A DNA stretch of 64,000 bases from NCBI RefSeq assembly GCF_022829635.1, contig NZ_JAKSYO010000096.1:101529-165528 (forward strand), written 5' to 3'. Below are positions 25,082 to 36,774 of the stretch, in pieces (positions within the stretch are counted from its first letter, which is position 1; each line of letters opens with the position of its first letter). The translations under genes were made by a program, and so were the position numbers. Origin of the DNA: Methylobacterium sp. E-066. GTDB lineage: Bacteria; Pseudomonadota; Alphaproteobacteria; Rhizobiales; Beijerinckiaceae. The notes beneath the pieces were generated by a model. The model worked only from the letters and a program-made list of their open reading frames with translations. It was not told where the DNA came from and ran no database searches.

Positions 25082-26187
25082 CCGAAACAGTTTTGAAGCC
25101 CGGCTCCACCCTCGGCATCGTCGGGGGTGGCCAGCTCGGGCGCATGATCGCGCTCGCGGCGGCCAATTACGGGCTGAAGGTGCATGTCTACGCGCCCGAC
25201 CGGGACAGCCCCGCCTTCGACGTCTGCGCTCTCACCACCTGCGCGGCCTACGATGATGCCGAAGCGCTCGCGACCTTCGCGCGGAGCGTGGACGCGGTGA
25301 CCTACGAGTTCGAGAACATCCCGCGCGCCACCGCCGACATCCTGGCCCGGCACGCCGCCCTGCATCCGAACGCGGAGGCGTTGTCGACCACCCAGGACCG
25401 CCTCACCGAAAAAGACTTCATCAACCGGCTCGGCATCCCGACCGCGCCGTTCCAGGCGGTCGACACGCCCGACGACCTCGACCGGGCGATCGCGGCGCTC
25501 GGCCTGCCGGCGGTGCTCAAGACCCGCCGGTTCGGCTACGACGGCAAGGGCCAGCGCATCCTGCGCGAGCGCGCCGAGGGCGACCGCAACGCGCTGTTTG
25601 CCGAGTTCGGCGGCGCGCCGCTGATCCTGGAGGGGTTCGTGCCGTTCGAGCGCGAGGTCTCGGTGGTGGCCGCCCGCGGCCGCGACGGCGGCTTCGCGGC
25701 CTTCGACCTGTGCGAGAACGAGCACCGCGACCACATCCTGGCGCTGACCCGGGTGCCGGCCCCGGGCCTCACCCCCGAGACCGCCCGCGCCGCCCTCGAC
25801 ATCGCCCGCCGGATCGCCGACGCCCTGGACTATGTCGGCGTGCTCGCCGTCGAGATGTTCTTGGTGCGCGAGGACGGGGCCGAGCGCCTCGTGGTCAACG
25901 AGATCGCGCCGCGGGTGCACAATTCCGGGCACTGGACCATCGAGGGGGCGATCACCTCGCAATTCGCCCAGCATGTCCGGGCGGTGTCCGGCTGGCCGCT
26001 CGGCGATTCGGCCCGGGTCGGCGGGCTGCCGGTGGAGATGCGCAACCTGATCGGCGCCCAGGCGGACGACTGGTCCGCCCTGCTCGCCGAGCCCGGCGCC
26101 CACCTGCACCTCTACGGCAAGGGCGAGGCCCGGCCCGGCCGCAAGATGGGCCACGTCACCCGGCTCGGGCGCGTTCCGGAGGCCTGA
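25078..26187 (+). CDS. purK: N5-carboxyaminoimidazole ribonucleotide synthase
   Basis: The 369-residue ATP-grasp enzyme starts with GTG at 25078, inside the purE stop region (TCGTGA). The N-terminal dinucleotide-like [13 protein letters not shown] block, [19 protein letters not shown] and [18 protein letters not shown] are diagnostic of PurK. It converts AIR, ATP and bicarbonate to N5-CAIR, the substrate of PurE. Upstream frame extension was ignored. Confidence 0.96.
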   Translation: MTETVLKPGSTLGIVGGGQLGRMIALAAANYGLKVHVYAPDRDSPAFDVCALTTCAAYDDAEALATFARSVDAVTYEFENIPRATADILARHAALHPNAEALSTTQDRLTEKDFINRLGIPTAPFQAVDTPDDLDRAIAALGLPAVLKTRRFGYDGKGQRILRERAEGDRNALFAEFGGAPLILEGFVPFEREVSVVAARGRDGGFAAFDLCENEHRDHILALTRVPAPGLTPETARAALDIARRIADALDYVGVLAVEMFLVREDGAERLVVNEIAPRVHNSGHWTIEGAITSQFAQHVRAVSGWPLGDSARVGGLPVEMRNLIGAQADDWSALLAEPGAHLHLYGKGEARPGRKMGHVTRLGRVPEA

Positions 26188-26469
26188 CCGAGCCCGGTTC
26201 TGCGGCTTCGGGAACACACCGGACCGGCCGCGCGCGCGCCGGAGGCCGCGACACGGCCTGCGCGCGTCCGCGAGCCATACCTTCGCCACATCCCAAAGCT
26301 TCCACCACGGCGTGACCGGTCGCGGGACCGCGTATCCTTAAGCCGGCATTCACCGCGATGCGCGACGGTGCCCCGGAGACGAGGGGGCGCGGCGTAAGCC
26401 GGGCGACAGACAAGATTCGGGGGCGGGGTGGGCACGCGGGGCGGGCCGTGCCCCGGGGAGAGTGGGGCG

Positions 26470-27342
26470 ATGATCGTACGCAACGGGCTGGCACACAAGA
26501 TCGCGCTGATCGGCGCGGCCACGCTCTCGGCCGCGGCGCTTGCGGGCTGCGAGACCGTCGGAAGCGCCGCCGGCCCGCGGCAATACGCGGTGGTGGAGAC
26601 CGACACCACGGGCGCCACCAACGTCAACATCGCCTCGCTGACCGAGGTGATCCAGCGCAACCCGAACGACGCCGCCGCCTACAACACCCGCGGCGCCGCC
26701 TATGCCCGCGCCGGCCAGTTCAACGACGCCATCGCGGACTTCACCAAGGCGATCCAGATCGACCCGAATTCGGGCTCGGCCTACAACAACCGCGCGCTGG
26801 CCGAGCGCCAGGTCGGCCGCGACGCCGCCGCGCTCCAAGACTTCACCAAGGCGATCGGCATCGACCCGAATTACGGCCCGGCCTATATCGGCCGCGCCAA
26901 TGTCGAGCGCGCCCAGGGCAACGTCGATCAGGCGCTCGCCGACCTCAACGTCGCGATCCGGCTGATGCCCGAATCGGCCGAGGCCTACCATGCCCGCGGT
27001 CTGGTGAAGCAGAAGCAGGGTCAGGACACCCAGGCGATCGCCGACTTCGACGCCGCGATCGACCGCAACCCGTTCGTGTCCGCGCCCTACGCGGCCCGCG
27101 GCCAGAGCCTGATCGCCACCAACCAGTACCCGAAGGCGATCGAGGACTACAACGCGGCGCTCAACGTCAACAACAAGGACGCCACCTCCTGGGCCTATCG
27201 GGGCCTGGCCTACGAGAAGTCGGGCCAGCGCAAGGAGGCCCTGGAGAACTACCAGCGCGCCGCCGTGATCGAACCCAACAACGCCGTCGCCCGCGCCGGC
27301 CTCGGCCGCGTGCAGGGCGGTGTGGGTTCGCTGTTCAACTGA
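26470..27342 (+). CDS. TPR-repeat lipoprotein
   Basis: The 290-residue protein has a lipoprotein signal (residues 1-27; LSAAALAGC) and then about six 34-residue TPR units, each with the NPNDAAAYNTRGAAYARAG-type pattern (residues 60-280). It resembles NlpI-type periplasmic adaptors, which bind hydrolases or other envelope proteins. The ATG at 26470 follows GGGAGAG; a GTG-initiated extension to 26428 was rejected because it would bury the signal peptide. The 282-bp gap from purK shows no other feature. Confidence 0.88.
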   Translation: MIVRNGLAHKIALIGAATLSAAALAGCETVGSAAGPRQYAVVETDTTGATNVNIASLTEVIQRNPNDAAAYNTRGAAYARAGQFNDAIADFTKAIQIDPNSGSAYNNRALAERQVGRDAAALQDFTKAIGIDPNYGPAYIGRANVERAQGNVDQALADLNVAIRLMPESAEAYHARGLVKQKQGQDTQAIADFDAAIDRNPFVSAPYAARGQSLIATNQYPKAIEDYNAALNVNNKDATSWAYRGLAYEKSGQRKEALENYQRAAVIEPNNAVARAGLGRVQGGVGSLFN

Positions 27343-27432
27343 TCTTTTTTGCCTGGTTCATCCCACCCATTCTGACAGGCTCTGGTCTTTCGATCGACAG
27401 ACGGGCTTGCAACGCCAGGACGAGGCGCGGGT

Positions 27433-27529
27433 CCCCTCTCCCGTGCGGGAGAGGGACAGGGTGAGGGGTGCGACCTCTCCGGATAGACCTGATCCCTCAC
27501 CCCAGCCCTCTCCCGCACGGGAGAGGGGG
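27433..27529. repeat. Palindromic repeat family A, copy 3
   Basis: This copy has the same two facing CTCTCCCG...CGGGAGAG hairpins. It lies between the convergent TPR lipoprotein and acyl-CoA dehydrogenase genes, where it may act on both transcripts. Confidence 0.85.
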
Positions 27530-27618
27530 CCTGTCGCGCTCCCTCCTCGAAGGATCGGAGAACTCACAGCCTCTGAGATGACGGGGGTTTGGGCGGGATG
27601 GTGCGCGAAAATCGCCCC

Positions 27619-28773
27619 TCACGCTGCCAGCAGTCCGTTCTCCCCTTGCGTGATCCGGCGCAGGTGGTGGGCGGTGTCGCCGAGCTGGTACTCGATCATG
27701 GCGAGCCGCTTGAAGTGGTGGGCGCCGATATATTCCAGCGTCATGCCGATGCCGCCGTGGAGCTGCACCGCTTCCTGGCCGACGAACCGGCAGGCCTTGT
27801 TGATCTGCACCTTCACGGCCGCGAGCGCCGCCGCCCGCGCCACGGGATCCTCCGCATCGACCATCATGGCGGCGTAGAGCGCCATCGAGCGCGCCTGCTC
27901 CAGCTGGATCAGCATGTCCACCGCCCGGTGCTGCAGCGCCTGGAACGAGCCGACGCTGACCCCGAACTGCGTGCGGGTCTTGAGATACTCCACCGTCAGC
28001 TTGTGGAGCGCGTCCATGGAGCCCACCGCCTCGGCGGCCAAAGCCGCGATGCCGTGCTCGACCACCCGCTCCAGCAGGGGCAGGCCCCCCTCGGGATCCC
28101 CCAGCGCCGCATCGGCCGGCAGCGCGACGTCGGAGAACGACACCTCCGCGGCGCGCCCGCCATCCTGGGTCGGGTAGGCCTCGATCGCTACCCCCGCGGC
28201 GTCGGTCGGCACCAGGAACAGCCCGATCCCGTGCGGGTCGCGCCGCTCCCCGGAGACCCGCGCTGAGACCACCATCAGCCCGGCCGCGTCGGCATTGGGC
28301 ACGACGCTCTTGGCCCCGCTCAGCACGAACCCGTCGCCCGAGCGCCGGGCCGTGGTCGCCACGTCGTGGAGGTCGTAGCGGGACTGGCGCTCGGTATGGG
28401 CCAGGGTGAGCCGCAGGCTGCCGTCGATCACGCCGGGCAGGATCGTCTCCGTCTGCGCCGGGCTGCCGCCGAGCCGGAGCGCCGTCGCGCCGAGCACCAG
28501 GCTCGCGAACAGCGGCTCGACCACGAGGTTGCGGCCCACCGCCTCCATGACCAGCATGGTCTCCACCGGCCCCCCGGCGAGCCCGCCCTCGGCTTCCGAG
28601 AAGGGCAGGCCGGTGACGCCGAGCTCGGCGAACGCCGCCCAGCCTTCCTCCGGGAAGCCCAGCGGCGCCTTCAGCCGCGCCTGCCGGCTCTCCAGCGACG
28701 GATACAGATCCGCCGCCAGCCGCTCGACGCTGTCGCGCAGGAGCGACTGGTCCTCGTTCAGGTCGAAATCCAT
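27619..28773 (-). CDS. pimD: Acyl-CoA dehydrogenase, pimeloyl-CoA dehydrogenase small-subunit type
   Basis: The 384-residue flavoprotein has the acyl-CoA dehydrogenase fold, with LTLAHTERQSRYDL in the middle domain, KTRTQFGVSVGSFQALQHR and the late VQLHGGIGMTLEYIGAHHFKR block. The N-terminus MDFDLNEDQSLLRDSVERL fits PimD of Rhodopseudomonas palustris, which pairs with a large subunit PimC. A dehydrogenase of the PimC type is encoded upstream on the same strand across a repeat. The heterodimer would oxidise dicarboxylyl- or acyl-CoA. I could not confirm a catalytic glutamate by alignment. Confidence 0.8.
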   Translation of the reverse strand: MDFDLNEDQSLLRDSVERLAADLYPSLESRQARLKAPLGFPEEGWAAFAELGVTGLPFSEAEGGLAGGPVETMLVMEAVGRNLVVEPLFASLVLGATALRLGGSPAQTETILPGVIDGSLRLTLAHTERQSRYDLHDVATTARRSGDGFVLSGAKSVVPNADAAGLMVVSARVSGERRDPHGIGLFLVPTDAAGVAIEAYPTQDGGRAAEVSFSDVALPADAALGDPEGGLPLLERVVEHGIAALAAEAVGSMDALHKLTVEYLKTRTQFGVSVGSFQALQHRAVDMLIQLEQARSMALYAAMMVDAEDPVARAAALAAVKVQINKACRFVGQEAVQLHGGIGMTLEYIGAHHFKRLAMIEYQLGDTAHHLRRITQGENGLLAA

Positions 28774-28825
28774 GGTGGTGTTCTCTCGCGGAAGGTCACG
28801 GTCGCGGCGTTCATCCCACCCACAC

Positions 28826-28936
28826 CCTCATCCTGAGGTGCCGGAGCGCAGCGGAGGCCTCGAAGGAGCCCTCCAGCCGGCCCCGCGATCCCTGGAGCCC
28901 TCCTTCGAGGCGGCTTCGCCGCACCTCAGGATGAGG
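28826..28936. repeat. Palindromic repeat family B, copy 6
   Basis: This complete unit sits between the two acyl-CoA dehydrogenase genes of the same operon. If transcribed, it would fold into a hairpin of more than 100 bases that could lower expression of the distal gene or stabilise the upstream RNA. Confidence 0.9.
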
Positions 28937-28973
28937 GGGGTGGGTGGGGTCGGCGGGGGCGGCCCGCCTGCCC

Positions 28974-30170
28974 TCACAACCCCAAAATCCCCTTGGCGAT
29001 GACGTTGTGCTGGATCTCGTTGGAGCCGCCGTAGATCGAGACCTTGCGGTTGTTGAAGTAGCTCGGCGCCGCGGCATCGACCCAATCGAAGCCGCCCGGC
29101 AGGTTGTTGGCCCCTGCCCCGCGGGCCGGCGCCGCCAGGGCGAACGGGCCGGCGAGCTCGACCAGCAATTCGGTCGCCGCCTGCTGGAGCTGCGAACCGC
29201 GGATCTTGAGGAGCGAGGAGGCGGGGTCGGGCTCCACCGAATCCGCCCGTCCCTGCTTGGCTGCCACCCGCATCTGGGTGATTTCCAGCGCCTTCAGCTC
29301 GACCTCGACCTCGGCGACCCGGCCGCGGAAATCGCGGTCGTCCCACATGGTCCCGGAGCCCGCCGGCATCTCCTTGGCGAGGCGCTTGATCCGCTGAAGG
29401 CGTTCCTTGGTGAGGCCGATCCGGGCGATGCCGGTGCGTTCGTTGGCGAGCAGGAATTTTGCGTAGTCCCAGCCCCGGTTCTCCTCGCCGACGAGGTTCT
29501 CGACCGGCACCCGCACCGAGTCGAAGAAAACCTCGTTGACCTCGTGCCGGCCCTCCAGGGTCAGGATCGGCCGCACGGTGATGCCGGGCGTCTTCATGTC
29601 GATCAGCAGGAAGGAAATGCCGCGCTGCTTCTTGGCCTCGAAGTCGGTGCGGACGAGACAAAAGATCCAGTCGGCGTGCTGGCCCAGCGTCGTCCAGGTC
29701 TTCTGGCCGTCCACGATGTAGTGGTCGCCGTCGCGCACCGCCTTGGTCTTGAGTGAGGCCAGATCCGAGCCGGCGCCGGGCTCGGAGAAGCCCTGGCACC
29801 ACCAATCGTCGAGATTGGCCGCGCGCGGCAGGAAGCGCGCCTTCTGGTCCTGCCGGCCGAAGGTCGCGAGGACGGGGCCGAACATGTAGCAGTTGAACTG
29901 CTGCGGCAGCGGCACCGCCGCCTGGAACAGCTCCTCGGTGTAGATGTAGCGCTGGATCGGGGTCCAATCCCGGCCGCCCCATTCCTGCGGCCAGTGCGGC
30001 ACCGCCCAGCCCTTGGCGTTGAGGATCCGCTGGCTGGCGACGATGTCCTCCTTGGCGAGGCTGCGCCCCTCCGAGACCTTCTTCCGTATGCCAGCCGGGA
30101 TCTCCGTCTGGCAGAAGCTGCGGACCTCGTCGCGGAACGCGATTTCGTCCGGCGTAAAGCGCAGATCCAT
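28974..30170 (-). CDS. pimC: Acyl-CoA dehydrogenase, pimeloyl-CoA dehydrogenase large-subunit type
   Basis: The 398-residue protein has CQGFSEPGAGSDLASLKTKA, a FAD-binding block seen in long-chain and PimC-type enzymes, and the late IYGGSNEIQHNVIAKGILGL sequence. The block WPQEWGGRDWTPIQRYIY near residue 60 is also typical. It starts two bases after the thiolase gene ends, so those two are one transcription unit. The next gene downstream is the small-subunit-like dehydrogenase. Confidence 0.82.
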   Translation of the reverse strand: MDLRFTPDEIAFRDEVRSFCQTEIPAGIRKKVSEGRSLAKEDIVASQRILNAKGWAVPHWPQEWGGRDWTPIQRYIYTEELFQAAVPLPQQFNCYMFGPVLATFGRQDQKARFLPRAANLDDWWCQGFSEPGAGSDLASLKTKAVRDGDHYIVDGQKTWTTLGQHADWIFCLVRTDFEAKKQRGISFLLIDMKTPGITVRPILTLEGRHEVNEVFFDSVRVPVENLVGEENRGWDYAKFLLANERTGIARIGLTKERLQRIKRLAKEMPAGSGTMWDDRDFRGRVAEVEVELKALEITQMRVAAKQGRADSVEPDPASSLLKIRGSQLQQAATELLVELAGPFALAAPARGAGANNLPGGFDWVDAAAPSYFNNRKVSIYGGSNEIQHNVIAKGILGL

Positions 30171-30172
30171 CG

Positions 30173-31357
30173 TCAGCCTCCGATCTCGAACAGGCCGGCG
30201 CAGCCCTGGCCGCCGGCCACGCACATGGTCACCACGGCGTAGCGCGCCCCGCGGCGGCGGCCTTCCAGCAGGGCGTGGCCCACGAGCCGCGCCCCCGACA
30301 TGCCGAACGGATGGCCGACCGCGATGGCGCCGCCGTTGACGTTGACCTTGTCGGGGTCGATCCCGAGCCTGTCCCGGCAATAGACCGACTGGGACGCGAA
30401 GGCCTCGTTCAGCTCCCACAGGTCGATATCGGCGACGGTCAGCCCCTGCCGCTCCAGCAGGCGCGGCACCGCGAAGACCGGGCCGATGCCCATCTCATCC
30501 GGCCCGCATCCGGCCGAGGCGAAGCCCCGGAAGGTGCCCAGCGGCGTCAGGCCCCGCCGGGCGGCCTCCTCGGCCGACATCAGCACGCTGGCGGCGGCAC
30601 CGTCCGAGAGCTGGCTGGCATTGCCCGCGGTGATGAAGGCGCCCTCCCCGCGCACGGGCTTGAGCTTCGCCAAGCCTTCGAGGGTCGTGTCGGGCCGGTT
30701 GCCCTCGTCCTTGGCGAGCCGTGTCTCGACCTCCCGGGTCTCGCCGGTGGCCTTGTCGGTCACCGCCATCACGGCGCTCATCGGGACGATCTCGTCATCG
30801 AACAGGCCTTGCGCCTGCGCGGCGGCGGTGCGGCGCTGGCTCTCCAGCGCGAAGGCGTCCTGCGCCTCCCGGGAGATGCCGTACCGCTCGGCGACGATGT
30901 CGGCGGTCTCGATCATCGGCATGTAGATCGCGGGCAGATGCGCCTCCAACCAGGCGTTGCGGGTCAGCTCCCGCTGGACCTTCGGCTGGACCAGGCTGAT
31001 CGACTCGACCCCGCCCGCGACCGCCACCGGAACGCCGTCGAGGATGATCCGCCGGGCCGCGCTGGCGATCGCCTCGAGCCCCGAGGCGCAGAAGCGCGAG
31101 ACCGTGACGCCCGCCGACTCCACCGGGATCCCCGCCACCAGCGCGGCGTGGCGGGCGACGTTGCCGCCGGTGGCGTTCTCCGGATAGCCGCAGCCGAGCA
31201 CCACCTCCTCCACGGAGTCCGGTTCCAGCCGAGCCCGGTCCAGGGCGCCCCGGATCGCGTGGGCGGCGAGGTCGGCGCCGCGGGTGAGGTTCAGCGCACC
31301 GCGATGGGCCTTGCCGATCGGCGTGCGGGCGGTCGAGACGATCACCGCGTCGGTCAT
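30173..31357 (-). CDS. pimB: Acetyl-CoA acetyltransferase (thiolase), PimB-like
   Basis: The 394-residue thiolase has the acylated cysteine in [15 protein letters not shown] (near residue 89), the His block [11 protein letters not shown] and the C-terminal cysteine in [11 protein letters not shown]. It cleaves 3-ketoacyl-CoA in beta-oxidation. AGAGGAG precedes its ATG. The neighbours suggest degradation of dicarboxylic or medium-chain acids in the manner of the pim operon. Confidence 0.9.
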   Translation of the reverse strand: MTDAVIVSTARTPIGKAHRGALNLTRGADLAAHAIRGALDRARLEPDSVEEVVLGCGYPENATGGNVARHAALVAGIPVESAGVTVSRFCASGLEAIASAARRIILDGVPVAVAGGVESISLVQPKVQRELTRNAWLEAHLPAIYMPMIETADIVAERYGISREAQDAFALESQRRTAAAQAQGLFDDEIVPMSAVMAVTDKATGETREVETRLAKDEGNRPDTTLEGLAKLKPVRGEGAFITAGNASQLSDGAAASVLMSAEEAARRGLTPLGTFRGFASAGCGPDEMGIGPVFAVPRLLERQGLTVADIDLWELNEAFASQSVYCRDRLGIDPDKVNVNGGAIAVGHPFGMSGARLVGHALLEGRRRGARYAVVTMCVAGGQGCAGLFEIGG

Positions 31358-31487
31358 GCCGGGCTCCTCTGGGGCTTCAAAACGGCGTTGCGGTCGGTCG
31401 ATGTGATGGTTCCGCTCGGGCAAGCTGCGCACAGCGTGATCCAAAAACCGCTCTTCGCCATGAGCTTGGCAGCCTTGGGCGGATGAA

Positions 31488-31663
31488 CCGCGCCCCTTTC
31501 CCGGACGCCTGAAACGCAGTGGAAGGTGATCCGGGACCCAGCAACACAAGCGCCGCGGAGCGGCACAGATCTCTTTGTAAGGACGCTTCGCGCGGTCTTG
31601 TGCTGGGTCCCGGGTCGCATTCCGCTGACGCTCCATGCGCCCGGGAAAGGGGTGGCGCACGAA
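31488..31663. repeat. Long inverted repeat, family F (about 176 bp)
   Basis: Arms of some 65 bases pair imperfectly: CGGGACCCAGCAACACAAGC against its mirror GGTCTTGTGCTGGGTCCCG, and outer parts CGCGCCCCTTTCCCGG against CCGGGAAAGGGGTGGCGC. It is the only notable content of the 31358-31700 gap between the thiolase and hydratase/dehydrogenase genes. Confidence 0.75.
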
Positions 31664-31700
31664 CGACCCCGTAACGGCACCCTCATCGGCCGGCAGGCCA

Positions 31701-33776
<2,076 letters not shown>

Positions 33777-34078
33777 AGCGGCGCTCTCCCCTGTTCTGCT
33801 GTGCAGAATTATCGTTCGCAATTGGCGAGGATGTTGGTCTGTGAGGATCGGGACGTCAAGGAGACACAGGTTTCAAAGGCCGGTCCCGTCATTCTGTTCC
33901 GCATCGCGGACGCCGCCGAGCGGAGCGGTTTGACCGGTGCCGGGCGCCATGCCATTCAGACCCGCCCCGGGCGCGATTCCGGCTCGAACCCGCCCCGGCA
34001 GGTTCCAAGGGCCGGGCCGCCCGACCGATCAGGGAGGATCGCTGTGCGCGGTATCGGCCAACAGCCCGGCAGCCTCCG
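33777..34078. promoter_or_regulatory. Divergent control region between PimF-like and nitronate monooxygenase genes
   Basis: The 302-bp gap separates two divergent operons and should hold both promoters. I see no repeat, clear sigma-70 promoter or operator that I would mark. Confidence 0.4.
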
Positions 34079-35095
34079 ATGAGCGACGGCCCCGAACAGA
34101 GCCCGGCCGGGCGCCTCCCGGAAGTTCTCCGCGGCCGCCTCGCCCTGCCGGTGATCTGCGCGCCGATGTTCATCGTGTCGGGACCGGAGCTGGTGATCGC
34201 GCAATGCCTGGCCGGGGTGGTCGGCGCGTTCCCGGCGCTCAACGCCCGGCCCGCCGAGTTGCTCGACGAATGGCTTTCGACGATCACGCGGACGCTCGCT
34301 GAAGAGCGCGCGAAGGATCCGGCCCGAAAAATCGCCCCCTTCGCGGTGAATCAGATCGTCCACGCCTCGAACGACCGCCTGGCGCAGGATGTCGAGGCCT
34401 GCGTCCGGCATCGGGTGCCGATCATCATCACCTCGCTGCGGGCCCCGGACGCGGTGATCCGCCCGGTCCACGCCTATGGCGGCGTGGTGTTCCACGACGT
34501 CACCAATGTCCGCCACGCCGAGAAGGCCCTGGAGGCGGGGGTCGACGGGCTGATCCTGGTCTGCGCCGGCGCCGGGGGCCATGCCGGCACGCTGAGCCCC
34601 TTCGCCCTGGTCGGCGAGATCCGGCGCTTCTACGATGGCCCGCTGATCCTGTCGGGGGCGATCACCACCGGCTCGGCGATCCTGGCCGCCCAGGCCATGG
34701 GCGCCGACCTCGCCTATATGGGCACCCGGTTCATCGCCACCCGGGAGGCCAACGCGGCGTCGGGCTACAAGGACATGATCGCCGGCAGCGCCGCCGCCGA
34801 CATCCTGTACACCCCCTACTTCACCGGCGTTCCGGGCAACTACCTGACGCCCAGCATCCGCGCCGCCGGGCTCGATCCCGAGGCGCTGCCGGTGCGCGAC
34901 AAGACCGCGATGAACTTCGGCAGCGCCAGCGCGAAGGCGTGGCGGGACGTCTGGGGCGCCGGCCAGGGGGTCGGCACCATCGCGGATGCGCCGGCCACGG
35001 CCGACCTCGTGGCCCGGCTCGCTCGGGAATACGCCGCCGCCCGGGCCGGTCTCGCGGGCGTCGCCGCGGATTTTGCCGGTGAGGCTGTCTCTTGA
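34079..35095 (+). CDS. Nitronate monooxygenase (2-nitropropane dioxygenase family)
   Basis: The 338-residue FMN protein has a TIM-barrel pattern with [20 protein letters not shown] at the N-terminus, [20 protein letters not shown] with the catalytic-type His, [17 protein letters not shown] and [15 protein letters not shown]. It would oxidise nitronates or act as an enoyl-type FMN reductase; related proteins occur in CoA pathways. Its stop overlaps the next start by two bases, so it forms an operon with the crotonase and the IclR regulator. Confidence 0.88.
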   Translation: MSDGPEQSPAGRLPEVLRGRLALPVICAPMFIVSGPELVIAQCLAGVVGAFPALNARPAELLDEWLSTITRTLAEERAKDPARKIAPFAVNQIVHASNDRLAQDVEACVRHRVPIIITSLRAPDAVIRPVHAYGGVVFHDVTNVRHAEKALEAGVDGLILVCAGAGGHAGTLSPFALVGEIRRFYDGPLILSGAITTGSAILAAQAMGADLAYMGTRFIATREANAASGYKDMIAGSAAADILYTPYFTGVPGNYLTPSIRAAGLDPEALPVRDKTAMNFGSASAKAWRDVWGAGQGVGTIADAPATADLVARLAREYAAARAGLAGVAADFAGEAVS

Positions 35096-35829
35096 GCGTC
35101 CGCATCGCCGATCCGGAGCCCGGGATCCGGTTGATCACCATCGACCGGCCGGAGCGGCGCAACGCCCTCGACCGGGCGACCTATGCGAGCCTCGCCGCCG
35201 CCTTCGACGCCGCCGGCGCCGACGAGACCCTGCGCGCCGTGGTGCTCACCGGGGCGGGCGGCTGCTTCACCGCCGGCAACGATCTCAAGGATTTTCAGGA
35301 TGTCGAGGCCGCGGGCGACAGCCCGGGCCTGACCTTCCTGAAGGCCCTGCGCGGTTGCCCGAAGCCCGTGGTCGCCGCGGTGGAGGGGCACGCGGTCGGC
35401 ATCGGCACGACGCTGCTGCTGCATTGCGACCTGGCCTATGCCGGGGACGGCGCCCGCTTCCGCTTGCCGTTCACAGCGCTCGGCCTCAGCCCGGAAGGCG
35501 GGTCGAGCTACCTGCTGCCGCTCATCGCGGGCACCAAGCGGGCGGCGGAGTTGCTGATGCTCGGCGAGCCCTTCGGCGCCGCGGAGGCGGTGGCGGCGGG
35601 CCTCGTCAACGCCGCCGTCCCGGAGGGCACGGCCCTGGAGGTTGCGCTCGGTCGGGCCCGCGCCCTGGCCGCCCTGCCCCCGGCCTCGATCGCGGCGACC
35701 AAGCGGGCGCTGCGCCGGGGCCAGGACGACAGCGTCGCCCGCACGCTCGCCGAGGAGGCGGAGGTGTTCCACGCGCTTCGTCGGGGCCCGGAGGCGCAGG
35801 CGGCCTTCGCGGCGTTCCTGCGCCGATGA
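35092..35829 (+). CDS. Enoyl-CoA hydratase/isomerase family protein
   Basis: The 245-residue crotonase-fold protein has the oxyanion-hole blocks [13 protein letters not shown] and [22 protein letters not shown], followed by [15 protein letters not shown]. It starts with TTG inside the stop of the preceding gene (CTTGAG), with GTGAGG upstream; no nearer ATG exists. The reaction is hydration or isomerisation of an acyl-CoA. The gene after it overlaps by four bases (ATGA). Confidence 0.88.
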   Translation: MSVRIADPEPGIRLITIDRPERRNALDRATYASLAAAFDAAGADETLRAVVLTGAGGCFTAGNDLKDFQDVEAAGDSPGLTFLKALRGCPKPVVAAVEGHAVGIGTTLLLHCDLAYAGDGARFRLPFTALGLSPEGGSSYLLPLIAGTKRAAELLMLGEPFGAAEAVAAGLVNAAVPEGTALEVALGRARALAALPPASIAATKRALRRGQDDSVARTLAEEAEVFHALRRGPEAQAAFAAFLRR

Positions 35830-36662
35830 GGACCGCCGATCAGGACCTGCTGGCCGATCCCGATGCGGCGCCGGGCGACGGCGCCAAGGAGGACGGCGCC
35901 AAGGAGGATCGCCACTTCGTCACGGCGCTGGCCCGGGGCCTCGCGGTGCTGGCCTGCTTCGGCCCGGGCCGGACCAGCCTCGCCAACCACGACCTCGCGG
36001 CGGCCTGCGGCCTGCCGCGCTCCACCGTGTCGCGGCTGACCTACACCCTGACCAAGCTCGGCTACCTGCACCACGCCGCCGAGACCGGCCGCTACCGGCT
36101 CGGCACGGCGACCATCGCCCTCAGCGCGGCGGCGCTCGGCGGGCTCGACGTGCGCGGCATCGCCCGGCCGGCCCTGCGGGCGGTGGCCGAGGCGGCCAAT
36201 GCCTCGGTGGGTCTGGGCGTGCGCGACCGGCTCAGCATGCGCTACGTCGATTGCCAGCGCGGGCCGGCCGCGATCTCGCTGAACCTCGATACCGGCTCGC
36301 GGATCTCGCTCGCCCGCAGCGCCATGGGCCGCGCCTACGTCGCCGTGTGTCCCGAGCGCGAGCGCGAGAGCATCTACGAGGACCTGAAGGCCCTGGACCC
36401 GGTGGCTTGGCCCGCCCTGCGCGCCGGCCTCGACCGGGCGGTGGCCGAGCATCGCGAGATCGGCTGCTGCACCTCGTTCGGCGACTGGCAGGAGACGGTC
36501 TGCGCCATCGCGGTGGGATTCCACCCCGGCGGCGGCCTGCCGCCCATGTCGGTCAATTGCGGCGGCCCCACCGTCATCACCGACGCCCGGTTCCTGATGG
36601 ACGTGGTCCGCCCGAAACTCGTCGCGGCCGTGCGCAGCCTCGACGGCGTGATGGGCGCGTGA
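35826..36662 (+). CDS. IclR-family transcriptional regulator
   Basis: The 278-residue protein has an N-terminal winged helix (residues 30-95; [19 protein letters not shown]) and a C-terminal effector domain containing [10 protein letters not shown] and [14 protein letters not shown]. Near residues 18-28 is a small duplication, [10 protein letters not shown]. It overlaps the crotonase stop by four bases, and the CoA-transferase gene follows after a repeat. It probably controls this small CoA pathway. Confidence 0.92.
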   Translation: MRTADQDLLADPDAAPGDGAKEDGAKEDRHFVTALARGLAVLACFGPGRTSLANHDLAAACGLPRSTVSRLTYTLTKLGYLHHAAETGRYRLGTATIALSAAALGGLDVRGIARPALRAVAEAANASVGLGVRDRLSMRYVDCQRGPAAISLNLDTGSRISLARSAMGRAYVAVCPERERESIYEDLKALDPVAWPALRAGLDRAVAEHREIGCCTSFGDWQETVCAIAVGFHPGGGLPPMSVNCGGPTVITDARFLMDVVRPKLVAAVRSLDGVMGA

Positions 36663-36680
36663 AAACCCATGGGATCGGGT

Positions 36681-36726
36681 TTCCAAAGGGCGAGCCCTTT
36701 GGCGGGTTGTCAGGGCGGAGCCCTGA
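36681..36726. repeat. Modular hairpin repeat family C, reversed partial copy
   Basis: This copy runs opposite to those at 11661 and 21041: AAAGGGCGAGCCCTTT first, then CAGGGCGGAGCCCTG, with the AAAAGGTC module missing. It lies between the IclR and CoA-transferase genes and may separate their transcripts. Confidence 0.8.
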
Positions 36727-36774
36727 TGAACCAGGACTTTTCACGGTGTGATGCGCGCTCTGAGGATCTTTGCG

